Source: Candidatus Eisenbacteria bacterium
Lineage (GTDB): Bacteria; Eisenbacteria; RBG-16-71-46
Length of the DNA stretch: 64,000 nucleotides
Direction of reading: 5' to 3'
Assembly: GCA_020847735.1 (NCBI GenBank)
Contig: JADLBL010000023.1
Location: 1-64,000, forward strand
Shown here: in pieces, positions 42,491-51,413 of the stretch
Layout of the letters: every line of letters starts with the position of its first letter
Position numbering within the stretch: the stretch's first letter is position 1
Notes under the pieces: generated by a model
The model's input: the letters and a program-made list of their open reading frames with translations, nothing else
The model's database searches: none
Told to the model about the DNA's origin: nothing
Program-made: the position numbers and the translations under genes

Positions 42491-45400
42491 ATGTCTCCAC
42501 CGGGAGGCGGCAATCAGGCCGTCGTCCTGCGACTGGCCGTCCTCGCGATCGTCTGCGCCGGCCTCGGCGCGGCCGCCCCCGCGCGAGCGGACGCCCTCGC
42601 ACGCGATGGCGAAGCGCGATCCGCGCTGGCCGAAGCCGGGAAGCTGGCTGGCGCAGGCCGCTTCGGCGCGGCCGAGAGCCTGCTCGCCACGCTGCCCCCG
42701 GCGCCGCCGGACAGCGCGGCGGTGCTCGACCGCGAGCAGGCACGCCTCGAGCGTGCGCGACTGGGCGTGCGGACGGAAGCGCCGGGGCTTTGCCGCCCGG
42801 ACTGGGCTTGGCGCCCGGTGCGGCTTGTCGCCGCGCTCGAGCGGCTGGGCGAGCAGCCGGTGCCGCTCGCGGGCGTGTGGACCGATCGCGCGCGGGTCGA
42901 ATATCGCATGGGTCGCTGGCGGGAAGCCGCGGCGAGCGCCCGGTACGCGCTCGCGCTGCTCGATCGCGCCCGCTCGCGCGACCCGCTGCCGCGCTATCGC
43001 GCCCGCCTCGCCCTCGCCGAAGCGCTCGTCACCGAGGATCAGCTGGCCGCCGCGGTGCAGGTCGCGATCGCGGACTCGCTGGCGCACGAACTGGGCGCGC
43101 TGGCCGGCGCCGACCAACCCCGGCACCTGCGCATCGCCGGGGCCGTCGCGCTGATGGGCGGCCGCTTCGGCGAGGCCGTGCGAATCTTCTCGGAATGCGT
43201 CTCGGCGGCGGACGCGCGCACTCCGCCGAACGACGCCGAGGCGGGGCTCGGGCTGCTGTGGCGGGGCTACGCCGAAGGCTTCACCGGAGACCCCCTCGCC
43301 GAGACGCGTCGAACGCAGGCGCGCGAGCGGCTGCTGGCGACCCTCGGGCTCGGTGACGAACGGACGCTGCTCGTGATCTGGCGTTCGTTCGCGACCGTGC
43401 GCGATCCCGCCGTGCTGCCCGCGGCGGCGGCGTTGCTCGAGCGTGCGCAGACCTGGTTGCGCGCGAACGGTCTGTCGGAGATGGCCTGCGCCTGGGACGT
43501 GGACTATGCGCAGAGCCGCGTGAAGATCCAGCTCGAGCGCTTCGACGAGTCGCAGGCCCTGCTGCGACACGCGCTCGAGGTCAGCCGGCGCTGGAACGGA
43601 CGCGACAACCTTCGCGAGTACCTCGCGCTCGTGGACATCGGCATCGTCCACTGGCTGCAGAAGGACACGCTCGCCTGCGTGCAGACCGAGCGGCAGGCGC
43701 TCGAGATCAGCGCGAAGCATCCGATCTCGCTCGTCAACGACCCGAACTTCCCGCTCAACTACCTCGCGACCGAGCATGCGGCCGGCGGCCGCCTCGCCGA
43801 GGCGCGCGAGGAGTACGCGAAGATGTGGGAGGTCTACCGGGTCCTTTACGGCGACACGGTCCGGCTCGCGAGCATTCCCGCCGCGCGCGCCGGACGGGCC
43901 TCGCGCGGACTCGGCGACACGCTCGCCGCCGAGATGTGGTTCCAGCGCGCCCTGCTGCCGTTCGCACGGCACGGTGGCGGTTCGCGCGAGGAGTTCGCGG
44001 AGCTGAAGTCGAGCTACGCGCTCTTCCTCTACTGGAGCGGACAGAACCGCCGCGCGTTCGACATCATGCTCGACAACACGCGGCTGCGGCGCAAGGTCGT
44101 GAACGAGACCGTGCCGTGGTTCGCCGAGAACGACGGCGTGAGGTTCGCGAACAATCGCCGCTGGGATATCGAGATCCTCCTGTCCATCGCGCTCTGGACC
44201 CCGGGGGCCGACGCGCAGGTGCGCTCGGACACCTGGACCGAAATGGCGCTGGGGCGCGGGCTCGTCCTCGAGGCGCTGCTGAGCCGGGCGCACGGTGCGG
44301 GCGATGCGGCGGGCGGCACGACCGGGTTGCGGCGCGAACTGGCGACGCGCGTGCTCGCCTCGCTGCGATCACCCGACTCACCGGCGACGGAGCGCGGTCT
44401 CGACAGCCTGCGCGCGGAGATTTCCCGTCGCGAAAGCGCTCCGAGGGAGCCGGGCGACTCCGCGGCCCCAGGGCCCGATCTCACCCCGGCGGCCGTCGCA
44501 CGCCGCCTCGGCCGGGGAGCGCTCGTCAGCTACGTGCGCAGCGAGTTGTTCGAGCGAAAGGATGCGGTCGGCGACGTCGTGTGGTGGCCGCGCGAGTACT
44601 ACATGGCGTTCGTTCTCGCGCCGGGCGACACCGCGCCGCGCCTCCTGCTGCTCGGCGCGGCGGACTCCGTGGACGCGGCGGTGGCCCGCTGGCGCGCGCA
44701 GGCGTTCGCGAGTCCCCCGGGGGCGCGCGCCTTCGAAGACGGCGAGCGGCTCCGCCGGCTCGTCTGGGACCCGGTGGTGGCGCTGCTGCCCGCCGGCGCG
44801 CCGGTGTGGATGGTTCCCGACGGAGAGCTGCAGAAGGTGAACTTCTACGCCCTGCCGGCCTCGCCCGGGCGCTGGCTGGTCGAGCAGCCGCGCGTGCTGC
44901 ACCGGATCGGCTCCGAGCGCGACCTGCTCGCCGCGCAGGATGCGGGTGAGGCGGCGCACGGCGCGCTCGTGTTCGGAGGCGTGGACTACGATCGCTCGAG
45001 CGAGACGGTGGATTCCACCGGAGTCGGAGCGCCGCGGATGGCGGCGAATGGGACCGTCGCTGACGGCGGAGCCGCGGCGCGCGCGAACTCGAGGACCGCG
45101 GCGCCCGGGCCGCCCGCCTGTCGCGGACTGCTCGGTCAGCATTTCGATCCTCTGCCCGCGACCCGGGGCGAAGCCGCGGCGATCGCCTCGCTCGCGGGTG
45201 CGCTCGCGGGCGCCTCGGGCGGCGTCGCCCCCATCGCCCTGTCCGGTCCCGAGGCGGACGAAGCGGCCTTCAAGCGTCTCGCCCCGGGCCGGCGCGTCAT
45301 CCACCTCGCGACGCACAGCTATTTCCTGGGCACCGAGTGCGCCAGCGGTTCGCCGGCGGCGCGGGTGCTGGCGCAGAACCCTTTGGTCTTCTCGGGCATC

Positions 45401-45811
45401 GTCCTTGCCGGCGCGAATCGCTGGCAGCAGGCGCGCGAACGTCACGAAGCGGACGACGGCCTTCTCACCGCCGAGGAACTCGCCGGGCTGGACCTGCGCG
45501 GCGCCGAGTGGCTCGTGCTCTCGGGATGCGAAAGCGGGCTGGGCCAGGTGAAATCGTGGGAGGGGGTGTTCGGGCTGCCGCGGGCCGGCCGCCGCGCCGG
45601 CGTGCGCACCCTGATCATGAGCCTCGCACCGGTGGACGACGACGCCAGCAGCCTGTGGATGCGCTCGCTCTACGACGCGCGGTTCGTCCGCGGCGAGGAA
45701 ACCGCGTTCGCCGTTCGCACGGCGTCGCGCCGGGTGATCGAGTGGCTGCGCCGCCACGGCCGCGCGCCGGAGCCGCGCCTGTGGGGTGCGTTCGTGGCGC
45801 TCGGGGAGTAG
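42491..45811 (+). CDS. Exported TPR-CHAT caspase-like protease
   Basis: 1106 residues. An N-terminal signal peptide (VVLRLAVLAIVCAGLGAAAP, cut near ARADA) indicates export. Residues of about 40-620 are helical TPR-like repeats (ALAEAGKLAGAGRFGAAESL, RMGRWREAAASARYALALLD, ERFDESQALLRHALEVSRRW, ALGDTLAAEMWFQRAL-type units). The C-terminal CHAT domain (about 680-1106) contains DGELQKVNFYALP, then H942 in RRVIHLATHSYFLG and C1013 in EWLVLSGCESGLGQ, the caspase/separase-type dyad, and a VFGLPRAGRRAGVRTLIMSL segment. All catalytic residues are present. It is the third gene of the sigma/anti-sigma operon; the periplasmic domain of the anti-sigma factor is an obvious candidate substrate (inference). 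Confidence 0.87.
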   Translation: MSPPGGGNQAVVLRLAVLAIVCAGLGAAAPARADALARDGEARSALAEAGKLAGAGRFGAAESLLATLPPAPPDSAAVLDREQARLERARLGVRTEAPGLCRPDWAWRPVRLVAALERLGEQPVPLAGVWTDRARVEYRMGRWREAAASARYALALLDRARSRDPLPRYRARLALAEALVTEDQLAAAVQVAIADSLAHELGALAGADQPRHLRIAGAVALMGGRFGEAVRIFSECVSAADARTPPNDAEAGLGLLWRGYAEGFTGDPLAETRRTQARERLLATLGLGDERTLLVIWRSFATVRDPAVLPAAAALLERAQTWLRANGLSEMACAWDVDYAQSRVKIQLERFDESQALLRHALEVSRRWNGRDNLREYLALVDIGIVHWLQKDTLACVQTERQALEISAKHPISLVNDPNFPLNYLATEHAAGGRLAEAREEYAKMWEVYRVLYGDTVRLASIPAARAGRASRGLGDTLAAEMWFQRALLPFARHGGGSREEFAELKSSYALFLYWSGQNRRAFDIMLDNTRLRRKVVNETVPWFAENDGVRFANNRRWDIEILLSIALWTPGADAQVRSDTWTEMALGRGLVLEALLSRAHGAGDAAGGTTGLRRELATRVLASLRSPDSPATERGLDSLRAEISRRESAPREPGDSAAPGPDLTPAAVARRLGRGALVSYVRSELFERKDAVGDVVWWPREYYMAFVLAPGDTAPRLLLLGAADSVDAAVARWRAQAFASPPGARAFEDGERLRRLVWDPVVALLPAGAPVWMVPDGELQKVNFYALPASPGRWLVEQPRVLHRIGSERDLLAAQDAGEAAHGALVFGGVDYDRSSETVDSTGVGAPRMAANGTVADGGAAARANSRTAAPGPPACRGLLGQHFDPLPATRGEAAAIASLAGALAGASGGVAPIALSGPEADEAAFKRLAPGRRVIHLATHSYFLGTECASGSPAARVLAQNPLVFSGIVLAGANRWQQARERHEADDGLLTAEELAGLDLRGAEWLVLSGCESGLGQVKSWEGVFGLPRAGRRAGVRTLIMSLAPVDDDASSLWMRSLYDARFVRGEETAFAVRTASRRVIEWLRRHGRAPEPRLWGAFVALGE

Positions 45812-45941
45812 CGCGTCGTACGCGGCGCCCGCGGCCCCGCCTCGCGATCGATCGTCCGGCGCGGGCCCACGCGTGCGCAGCCGGCCGGGCTCCGATCGCC
45901 GAACGATTGTGCCACCTCCGCGACTTCGCTAGCTTCGATAC

Positions 45942-46538
45942 ATGACGAGCTCGGATCCTCCACCCCGCGAACGGTCCGCCGGTGAACCCGCCGCGGACCC
46001 CTCGCACAAGGGCACCGATACCTTCGTCCAGCAGGTCTACGACGAGCTGCGCGCGATCGCCCGCTCCCGGCTGCGCGGCGAGCACGGGCACGTCACGCTC
46101 CAGTCCACCGAGCTCGTCCACGAGGCGTACCTGCGTCTCGGTCCCGCGGACGGTTCGCGCTGGGAGAGTCGCGGTCAGTTCTTCGCGGCGGCGGCCGAGG
46201 CCATGCGGCGCATCCTGATCGACCGTGCACGGTCGCGCGGCCGCCAGAAGCGCGGCGGCGATGCCGACGGGCGGCCGGCGCCGAAACTTTCGCTCGATCT
46301 CGCCGAGGTCGCGGCGCTCGCCGCCGACGACGATCCCGGGACCGTGCTGGCGCTCGACGAGGCCATCGAACGCCTCCGGGATCAGGACGCACGCGTGGCG
46401 GAAATCGTGCGCCTGCGCTTCTACGCCGGGCTCAGCGTCGAGGAGGTGGCCGAAGTGCTCGGGACCTCGACGCGCACGGTGCTGCGCGATTGGGCCTTCG
46501 CTCGGGCCTGGCTCTACGGCGAGCTGACGAAGGGGTAG
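45942..46538 (+). CDS. ECF sigma factor (Sigma70_ECF, TIGR02999-like)
   Basis: 198 residues. VQQVYDELRAIARSRLRGEH-GHVTLQSTELVHEAYLRLG is the diagnostic region-2 pattern of this sub-family. WESRGQFFAAAAEAMRRILI-DRARSRGRQKRGG follows, then region 4 (ALDEAIERLRDQDARVAEIV-RLRFYAGLSVEEVAEVLGTS, TRTVLRDWAFARAWLYGEL). This group usually has no anti-sigma gene and sits beside a Ser/Thr kinase, as seen here. In the related EcfP-PknT pair of Vibrio the kinase phosphorylates and activates the sigma factor. Its 3' end overlaps the kinase gene, on the other strand, by 25 bp. Confidence 0.93.
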   Translation: MTSSDPPPRERSAGEPAADPSHKGTDTFVQQVYDELRAIARSRLRGEHGHVTLQSTELVHEAYLRLGPADGSRWESRGQFFAAAAEAMRRILIDRARSRGRQKRGGDADGRPAPKLSLDLAEVAALAADDDPGTVLALDEAIERLRDQDARVAEIVRLRFYAGLSVEEVAEVLGTSTRTVLRDWAFARAWLYGELTKG

Positions 46539-49366
46539 TCAGGCCGGGAGCGCGCGGCCAGCAGCCTCGGGAAGCGCTCGACGTCCTTCACGGTGGCTCC
46601 GCTGCGCCGAGCCTTGGCGAGCAGCGCGATCGCCGCATCCCGCCTGCCGGTCTCCCAGCTCACTTCGGCCATGCAGAACCACGTATCGAGCATCTGAGGA
46701 TCGCTTTCCTCAAGACCGCCGCGGCACAATCGAAGCGCGATCGCCGCGAGCGCCTCGGCTTCCGCCGCGCGGCCCTGCCGGGCCGCGACGCGCGCGCGGC
46801 CGAACAGGTCGTCTCCGCAGTAGGAGCGCAGCGCCGCGTTCGACGAGTCGAGGCCGGTCCACGCGCTCACGAACAGGCTCTCGGCTTCGGAGTGGCGCTC
46901 GAGATCGAGACACAGGTTGCCGTAGCCGATCCGCGCGGTGGGCAGCACGAGCGTTTCGTCGCGGTTGGCCACGAGCACCGCGATCGCCCGGCGGTAATGC
47001 GCGTCGGCCGCCCTCGTCTGCCCTGCCTGGAATTCTTGTCCCGCGAGGTTGGCCAGGGCCTCGCCGACGCGGGCGTGGTCGGGTCCGTAGACTTCGCGGT
47101 AGATCTCGAGCGCTTCCTTCGTCAGGCGGATTCCTTCGTCGAGTTGCCCTGCCGACCTGTGGATGCTGCCGAGTGTCGCCAGCTCGAACGCGAGCGCGTC
47201 GTTTCGCGCCCCCCTGGCGCGCAGGATACGGACGGCCTCCTCTTCCGCGGCGATCGCCTCGGGGTACCTCCCGCGCGCCACCTGGACGTCGGCGAGCCGA
47301 CCGAGCGCGATCGCGACCGAACGGTGATCCGGTGCCCAGAGCCGCCGGGCCATGTCCACGCCGATCCGGGCGTGCGCCAGGGCCGAGTCGAGCCTGCCCA
47401 GATGGAGGAAATCGGAGGCGATCATGGACTGGAGCCCGGGCTCTTGCAGCGGCTCGTTCGCTTCAATCGCGTACGCGAGTGCGCTCCTGCCCTCCTCGAG
47501 CGCCGTGTCGTGACGCGAGCGCCACGAGGCGAGCGTCGAGCGACTGGAGTGGACCCGCGTGAGCACGCTGGCGTCCGGCTTCGGAGAGCGGTTTGCGCTG
47601 GCGATCGCAAGTGCGAGCAGCGAATCGGCCTGGTCGAGCGCCTGAGCATCCATTTGCAGGCGCGCTTTTCGGTAGTAACTCATGGCCAGCAGCGTGGGAT
47701 CGCCGGTGCGGCTTCGGGCGAGCAGTCCGATCGCACGGTCGACGAGCGGCGGAATGCTGTCCCTGCGCCCCGCCATGCTGTATCCGTTCGCGAGCTTGTC
47801 CAGATAGCGCCCGACTTCGACTTCGTCACGCGGTCGTGCCGCATCCACGGCGGCCAGCGCGGCGCGCGCCGCCCGTAGACCCGATTCGAAATCGCCGAGA
47901 TTGAGATACGAGTCGCTGATTGCGCCGAGCAGCCGGGCGCGCACGAGAGGATCCGCGGGAGGCGCGGTCGCGTCCTGCTCGAACCCGCGTTCGAGAAGCG
48001 CCCGCACGGTGAGCGAATCGGGGTTTCCGCCCGGACCCGAGGCGTGGAAGAGCCCGACCATGAACTGGGCCACCTGCTTCGCCGACTCGGCCTCGCGGCG
48101 CGCGACTCGCTCGGCCTGGACCGCGCGGCGGAAGCCGATGCCTGTGGCGATGCCGCCGACCACGAGCGCGAGCAGCACGATTCCGGCCGCTGCGACCCCC
48201 ACGGCGTGCCGGCGCGCGAACTTCTTCCAGCGGTAGAGCGCTCCGGGCGCCGCCGCGAGTACGGGCTCGTTCGCGAGGTAACGCCGGATGTCCGCGGCCA
48301 GCTCGGAGGCCGAGGCGTAGCGGCGCTCGGGGTCACGCTCCATCGCCTTCAGTGTGATCCATTGCATCTCGCCCTTGAGCGATCGGATCAGGGTGCGCGC
48401 GTCGGTCGAGCGCTTGCCTGCCCGCTCGCCCGTGTCGGAGCGCGCGGCCCGCTCGGCCGGCGTCGGCGGATCGGAGAGCACGATCTGCATGGCATCGGGC
48501 CACGAGGCGTTCCGGAGGCGATCGCGGTCAAACGGCAGGTCGCCTACGAGCAGCTCGTAGAGGAGCACGCCGAGCGAGTAGATGTCCGAGCGCGTATCCA
48601 CGGGGGCGCGGATCGCGCCGAGCTGCTCGGGGCTCATGTAGCCCGCGGTGCCGATGATGACCCCTTCGCGCGTCATCGCCGGTCCGCCCAGCGACGTCTC
48701 GCCCGTGGCCTTCGCGACGCCGAAGTCGATCACCTTCAGCACCGCCGTCTCGCCGCGGGCCACGAGGACGTTCGACGGCTTGATGTCGCGGTGGATCACG
48801 CCCTTCTGGTGCGCGTGCTGGATCGCATCGCACACCTGCAGGAACAGCTTCAGTCGCTCGCGCAGCGTCAACTGCGCGGCGTCCGAGAAGCTGGTGATGG
48901 GGACGCCGGGCACGTTCTCCATGGCGAAATAGGGTCGGCCTGCTTCGGTTTCGCCGGCGTCGAAGACCTGGGCGATGCCCGGATGGTCCATCAGCGCGAG
49001 AGCCTGGCGTTCGGCTTCGAAGCGTGCGATCACCTGTTTCGAGTCCATGCCCGGCTTGATGAGCTTGAGGGCCACGCGGCGGCGGATCGGCTGCTGTTGT
49101 TCGGCGAGGTAGACGACGGCGAAGCCGCCCTCGCCGATCGGTTCGATCAGGCGATACGGCCCGACGAGCGTGCCGGCGGCGGGCGCCGGCCGGTCGGCGA
49201 GGAATCCGGAGGCCGCGTCGTGCGCCTTCAGCAGCGCATGGACTTCGTCACGTAGCGCGGGGTCGAGGCCCGGGTCCGCGTCGAGTGCCTCGTGCCGCGC
49301 GACGGCGGGCAGGTCGCGAACACGGTCGAACAACTCCCGCAACCTGGACCATCGTTCGTCGGCCAT
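46514..49366 (-). CDS. Ser/Thr protein kinase with membrane helix and C-terminal TPR domain
   Basis: 950 residues. A short N-terminal helical region (WSRLRELFDRVRDLPAVARH) typical of ECF-linked kinases leads into the kinase domain: loop IGEGGFAVVYLAEQ (77-90), K101, HRDIKPSNVL (192-201), D214FG, and an activation segment ending GTAGYMSPEQ. A membrane helix lies at about 385-408 (VGVAAAGIVLLALVVGGIAT). The outer part holds TPR units (ALAHARIGVDMARRLWAPDH, GIRLTKEALEIYREVYGPDH, ADAHYRRAIAVLVANR). This ECF-STPK-TPR set is common in Planctomycetota, Acidobacteriota and Gemmatimonadota. It probably controls the convergent ECF sigma factor. Length and motifs are complete, so it should be active. 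Confidence 0.93.
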   Translation of the reverse strand: MADERWSRLRELFDRVRDLPAVARHEALDADPGLDPALRDEVHALLKAHDAASGFLADRPAPAAGTLVGPYRLIEPIGEGGFAVVYLAEQQQPIRRRVALKLIKPGMDSKQVIARFEAERQALALMDHPGIAQVFDAGETEAGRPYFAMENVPGVPITSFSDAAQLTLRERLKLFLQVCDAIQHAHQKGVIHRDIKPSNVLVARGETAVLKVIDFGVAKATGETSLGGPAMTREGVIIGTAGYMSPEQLGAIRAPVDTRSDIYSLGVLLYELLVGDLPFDRDRLRNASWPDAMQIVLSDPPTPAERAARSDTGERAGKRSTDARTLIRSLKGEMQWITLKAMERDPERRYASASELAADIRRYLANEPVLAAAPGALYRWKKFARRHAVGVAAAGIVLLALVVGGIATGIGFRRAVQAERVARREAESAKQVAQFMVGLFHASGPGGNPDSLTVRALLERGFEQDATAPPADPLVRARLLGAISDSYLNLGDFESGLRAARAALAAVDAARPRDEVEVGRYLDKLANGYSMAGRRDSIPPLVDRAIGLLARSRTGDPTLLAMSYYRKARLQMDAQALDQADSLLALAIASANRSPKPDASVLTRVHSSRSTLASWRSRHDTALEEGRSALAYAIEANEPLQEPGLQSMIASDFLHLGRLDSALAHARIGVDMARRLWAPDHRSVAIALGRLADVQVARGRYPEAIAAEEEAVRILRARGARNDALAFELATLGSIHRSAGQLDEGIRLTKEALEIYREVYGPDHARVGEALANLAGQEFQAGQTRAADAHYRRAIAVLVANRDETLVLPTARIGYGNLCLDLERHSEAESLFVSAWTGLDSSNAALRSYCGDDLFGRARVAARQGRAAEAEALAAIALRLCRGGLEESDPQMLDTWFCMAEVSWETGRRDAAIALLAKARRSGATVKDVERFPRLLAARSRPDYPFVSSP

Positions 49367-49676
49367 GGCCTCTCCCCGGGTGAGACTGCCCGCTCGGCTG
49401 GGATTCTAGGCTCCCGCCAACCGCGCCCACCATGTCTCGTTCCATGCCATGCGACAAAACGAACCGGGATGTGACAGGCGGGCAAGCCGAGGCGGCAAAG
49501 CGCCGCCGCCGGGGCGTTCTCGGGGTTCGTGGGGCGCCGCATGTCACTTCGCGGGCGGTTTTGGCGCACGAGGTATTGACGGGCGGACATCGCCCGGTGG
49601 GCCGCGCTGTTCCGGACGTGAGGCCGAGGCCCGGCCAGTTCCTGGGGATCCACGAACCAACCCTGCGGAGGTGAAT
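49367..49676. other. Divergent intergenic region between the TPR-kinase and fibre-like genes
   Basis: 310 bp. It holds TGTGACA (49471-49477) and TGTCAC (49542-49547) in inverted orientation and ends in GGAGG before the ATG at 49677. No promoter is clear enough to call. Confidence 0.35.
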
Positions 49677-50777
49677 ATGTCGAAGCGTCACTCGATCCAC
49701 GAGCTGCTTGCCGCATTGCTGCTCGTCGTGCCCGGCCTTGCGCCGGCGACGACGCTCGGACACGGTTTCAGCTACCAGGGCCAGCTCAGTCGGTCCGGCG
49801 TGCCCGTCCAGGGCAACGTGGCGCTTCGCTTCAGCCTCTGGGATGCCGCCGGATCGGGCGATCCCCCGACCGGGGGCAACCAGGTCGGCACGGTTCAGAC
49901 GCTGACGAGCGTGCCGGTCTCGGGCGGCATTTTCTCCGTGGTCCTGAACGCGGGCAACGAGTTCGGATCGCAGGCGTTCAACGGCGAGGCGCGCTGGCTC
50001 CAGGTCGAGGTGTGCGCTGACACCACCTGTTCGGCGGTGACGGTGCTGGGGCCGCGGCAGGCAATCACCGGCGCTCCCTACGCGCTCGGGCCCTGGCAGA
50101 TGAACGGGACGAACCTCGGCTACCTCGGCGGAAACGTCGGCATCGGCACGGCGACGCCCGGCCGCCCCCTCCACATCAGGGCCAACCAGCCCGCGATGGT
50201 CCTGGAGGACAGCGCGGCTCCGTTGCAGCAGTCGGGATTCATCTCATTCCAGAACGCGACGACCGAGACCGGATGGATGGGTTACGGCTCCGCGGGCAGC
50301 CCGGACATGACCTTCGCCAACGCGCGCCCCGGCGGCGACATGGTGTTCTGGGACAACGGCGAGAAGATGCGGGTGGACACCGGCGGCAACGTCGGCATCG
50401 GCACCTCGGCGCCGACGAGCAAGCTCGAAGTCCGCGGCGACATTCGAATGGGCGCGTCGGGCCAGTGGCTCGCCCCCGCGAGCGAAGAGGCGCTGCGGAT
50501 CGTGCGGGGCGAGGTGCTGGCCGCAGGCTCGATCAACGAGGGATCCGGTTTCAGGGTGACGCACCCGGCCACGGGCATCTACAACATCATCTTCGACACC
50601 CCGTTCCTCGCCACCCACCACACGACCCTTTCGGTGACCCCGGTGGCGAACAGCGGAACCCTGATCGCGATGGCGTCGTCGCTTCCGGGCCCGGCGCTCG
50701 TCGCCCTGCGTATCGTCAACGGCTCCGGCACGGCGACCGACGGCGCGTTCAGCTTCACCGTGATTGGTGTGCGATGA
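49677..50777 (+). CDS. Secreted protein with tail-fibre-like head repeats
   Basis: 366 residues. A signal peptide (IHELLAALLLVVPGLAPATT) is followed by a beta-rich domain opening FSYQGQLSRSGVPVQGNVAL, common in secreted proteins of this group. NGTNLGYLGGNVGIGTATPG-RPLHIRA, and again GNVGIGTSAPTSKLEVRGDI, are the (N)VGIGTxxPxxxLxVxG repeats found in trimeric fibre and adhesin-like proteins, often ahead of an intramolecular chaperone domain; no such domain is seen here. The C-terminus (FRVTHPATGIYNIIFDTPFL...SFTVIGVR) is a small beta domain. The stop overlaps the next ATG (ATGA). It is probably a surface or extracellular filament component. Confidence 0.8.
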   Translation: MSKRHSIHELLAALLLVVPGLAPATTLGHGFSYQGQLSRSGVPVQGNVALRFSLWDAAGSGDPPTGGNQVGTVQTLTSVPVSGGIFSVVLNAGNEFGSQAFNGEARWLQVEVCADTTCSAVTVLGPRQAITGAPYALGPWQMNGTNLGYLGGNVGIGTATPGRPLHIRANQPAMVLEDSAAPLQQSGFISFQNATTETGWMGYGSAGSPDMTFANARPGGDMVFWDNGEKMRVDTGGNVGIGTSAPTSKLEVRGDIRMGASGQWLAPASEEALRIVRGEVLAAGSINEGSGFRVTHPATGIYNIIFDTPFLATHHTTLSVTPVANSGTLIAMASSLPGPALVALRIVNGSGTATDGAFSFTVIGVR

Positions 50778-51325
50778 ACGCTCGGCGGATGATGTTTGTC
50801 GCCGCGGCCGCGACGCTGGCCGTCGCTGGTGGGGTAGGCAGTGCCGGCGCTTACGATGCACTCGCCTGGCGCGCGCTCGAGGGCGGCGGCACGGCGTTCG
50901 TGTCCGCCGGCGGTTACGTGCTCGGCGGAACGATCGGACAGCACGATGCCGGCACGCTGGCCGCGGCGGCGTACGCGCTGCAGGGCGGGTTCTGGATCGG
51001 CGGGGCGCCGGGCTGGGTCGACGTTCCGCAAGTGCCTCCGCTCGTGCGTCCGTTCCGCTTCCTTCCGACGCGGCCGAACCCGGTTCTCGGACATTCGCTC
51101 GCGGCCTTCGATCTGCCCCGAGCCTCGCGGGTCACGCTGGCGCTGTTCGACGTCTCGGGTCGGGCGGTGCGCCGCTGGGATCTCGGGCTGCTCCCGGCCG
51201 GGCACCAGGAGCGCGAATGGAGCGCCGTGGATGGCGGCGGGCGTTGGCTCGCGAGCGGCGTCTACTTCCTTCGGCTCGACACGGCGCGCGAGTGGGCCGT
51301 GAACAAGGTGCTTGTACTTCGATGA
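50774..51325 (+). CDS. Secreted protein with FlgD-like C-terminal sorting domain
   Basis: 183 residues. A signal peptide (MMFVAAAATLAVAGGVGSAG) leads to a short domain (AWRALEGGGTAFVSAGGYVL-GGTIGQHDAGTL...GGFWIGG), the common small beta module ending in GGFWxG. A FlgD-Ig-like tail follows (FLPTRPNPVLGHSLAAFDLP, VTLALFDVSGRAVRRWDLGL-LPAGHQEREWSAVDGGGRWL, ASGVYFLRLDT...KVLVLR). The tail is of the same type as in the M1 peptidase at 424, suggesting a shared surface-sorting route. The ATGA overlap with the fibre-like gene suggests that the two products are made in step and may be assembled together. Confidence 0.82.
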   Translation: MNARRMMFVAAAATLAVAGGVGSAGAYDALAWRALEGGGTAFVSAGGYVLGGTIGQHDAGTLAAAAYALQGGFWIGGAPGWVDVPQVPPLVRPFRFLPTRPNPVLGHSLAAFDLPRASRVTLALFDVSGRAVRRWDLGLLPAGHQEREWSAVDGGGRWLASGVYFLRLDTAREWAVNKVLVLR

Positions 51326-51413
51326 GCGGGACCAGCGGTGATCCAGGAGCCCTGCTTCCGGCAGTGGAGGGGCCGAGGCCCCGCGTGATTCTCCCGCCGC
51401 GCGAGCCGGCGGA

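Noticed and set aside
41020-45811. Type III-E CRISPR (Craspase) locus
   Set aside because: TPR-CHAT and a sigma factor occur together, but there is no Cas7-11, no Csx30/Csx31-like order and no repeat array. The CHAT protein also has a signal peptide.
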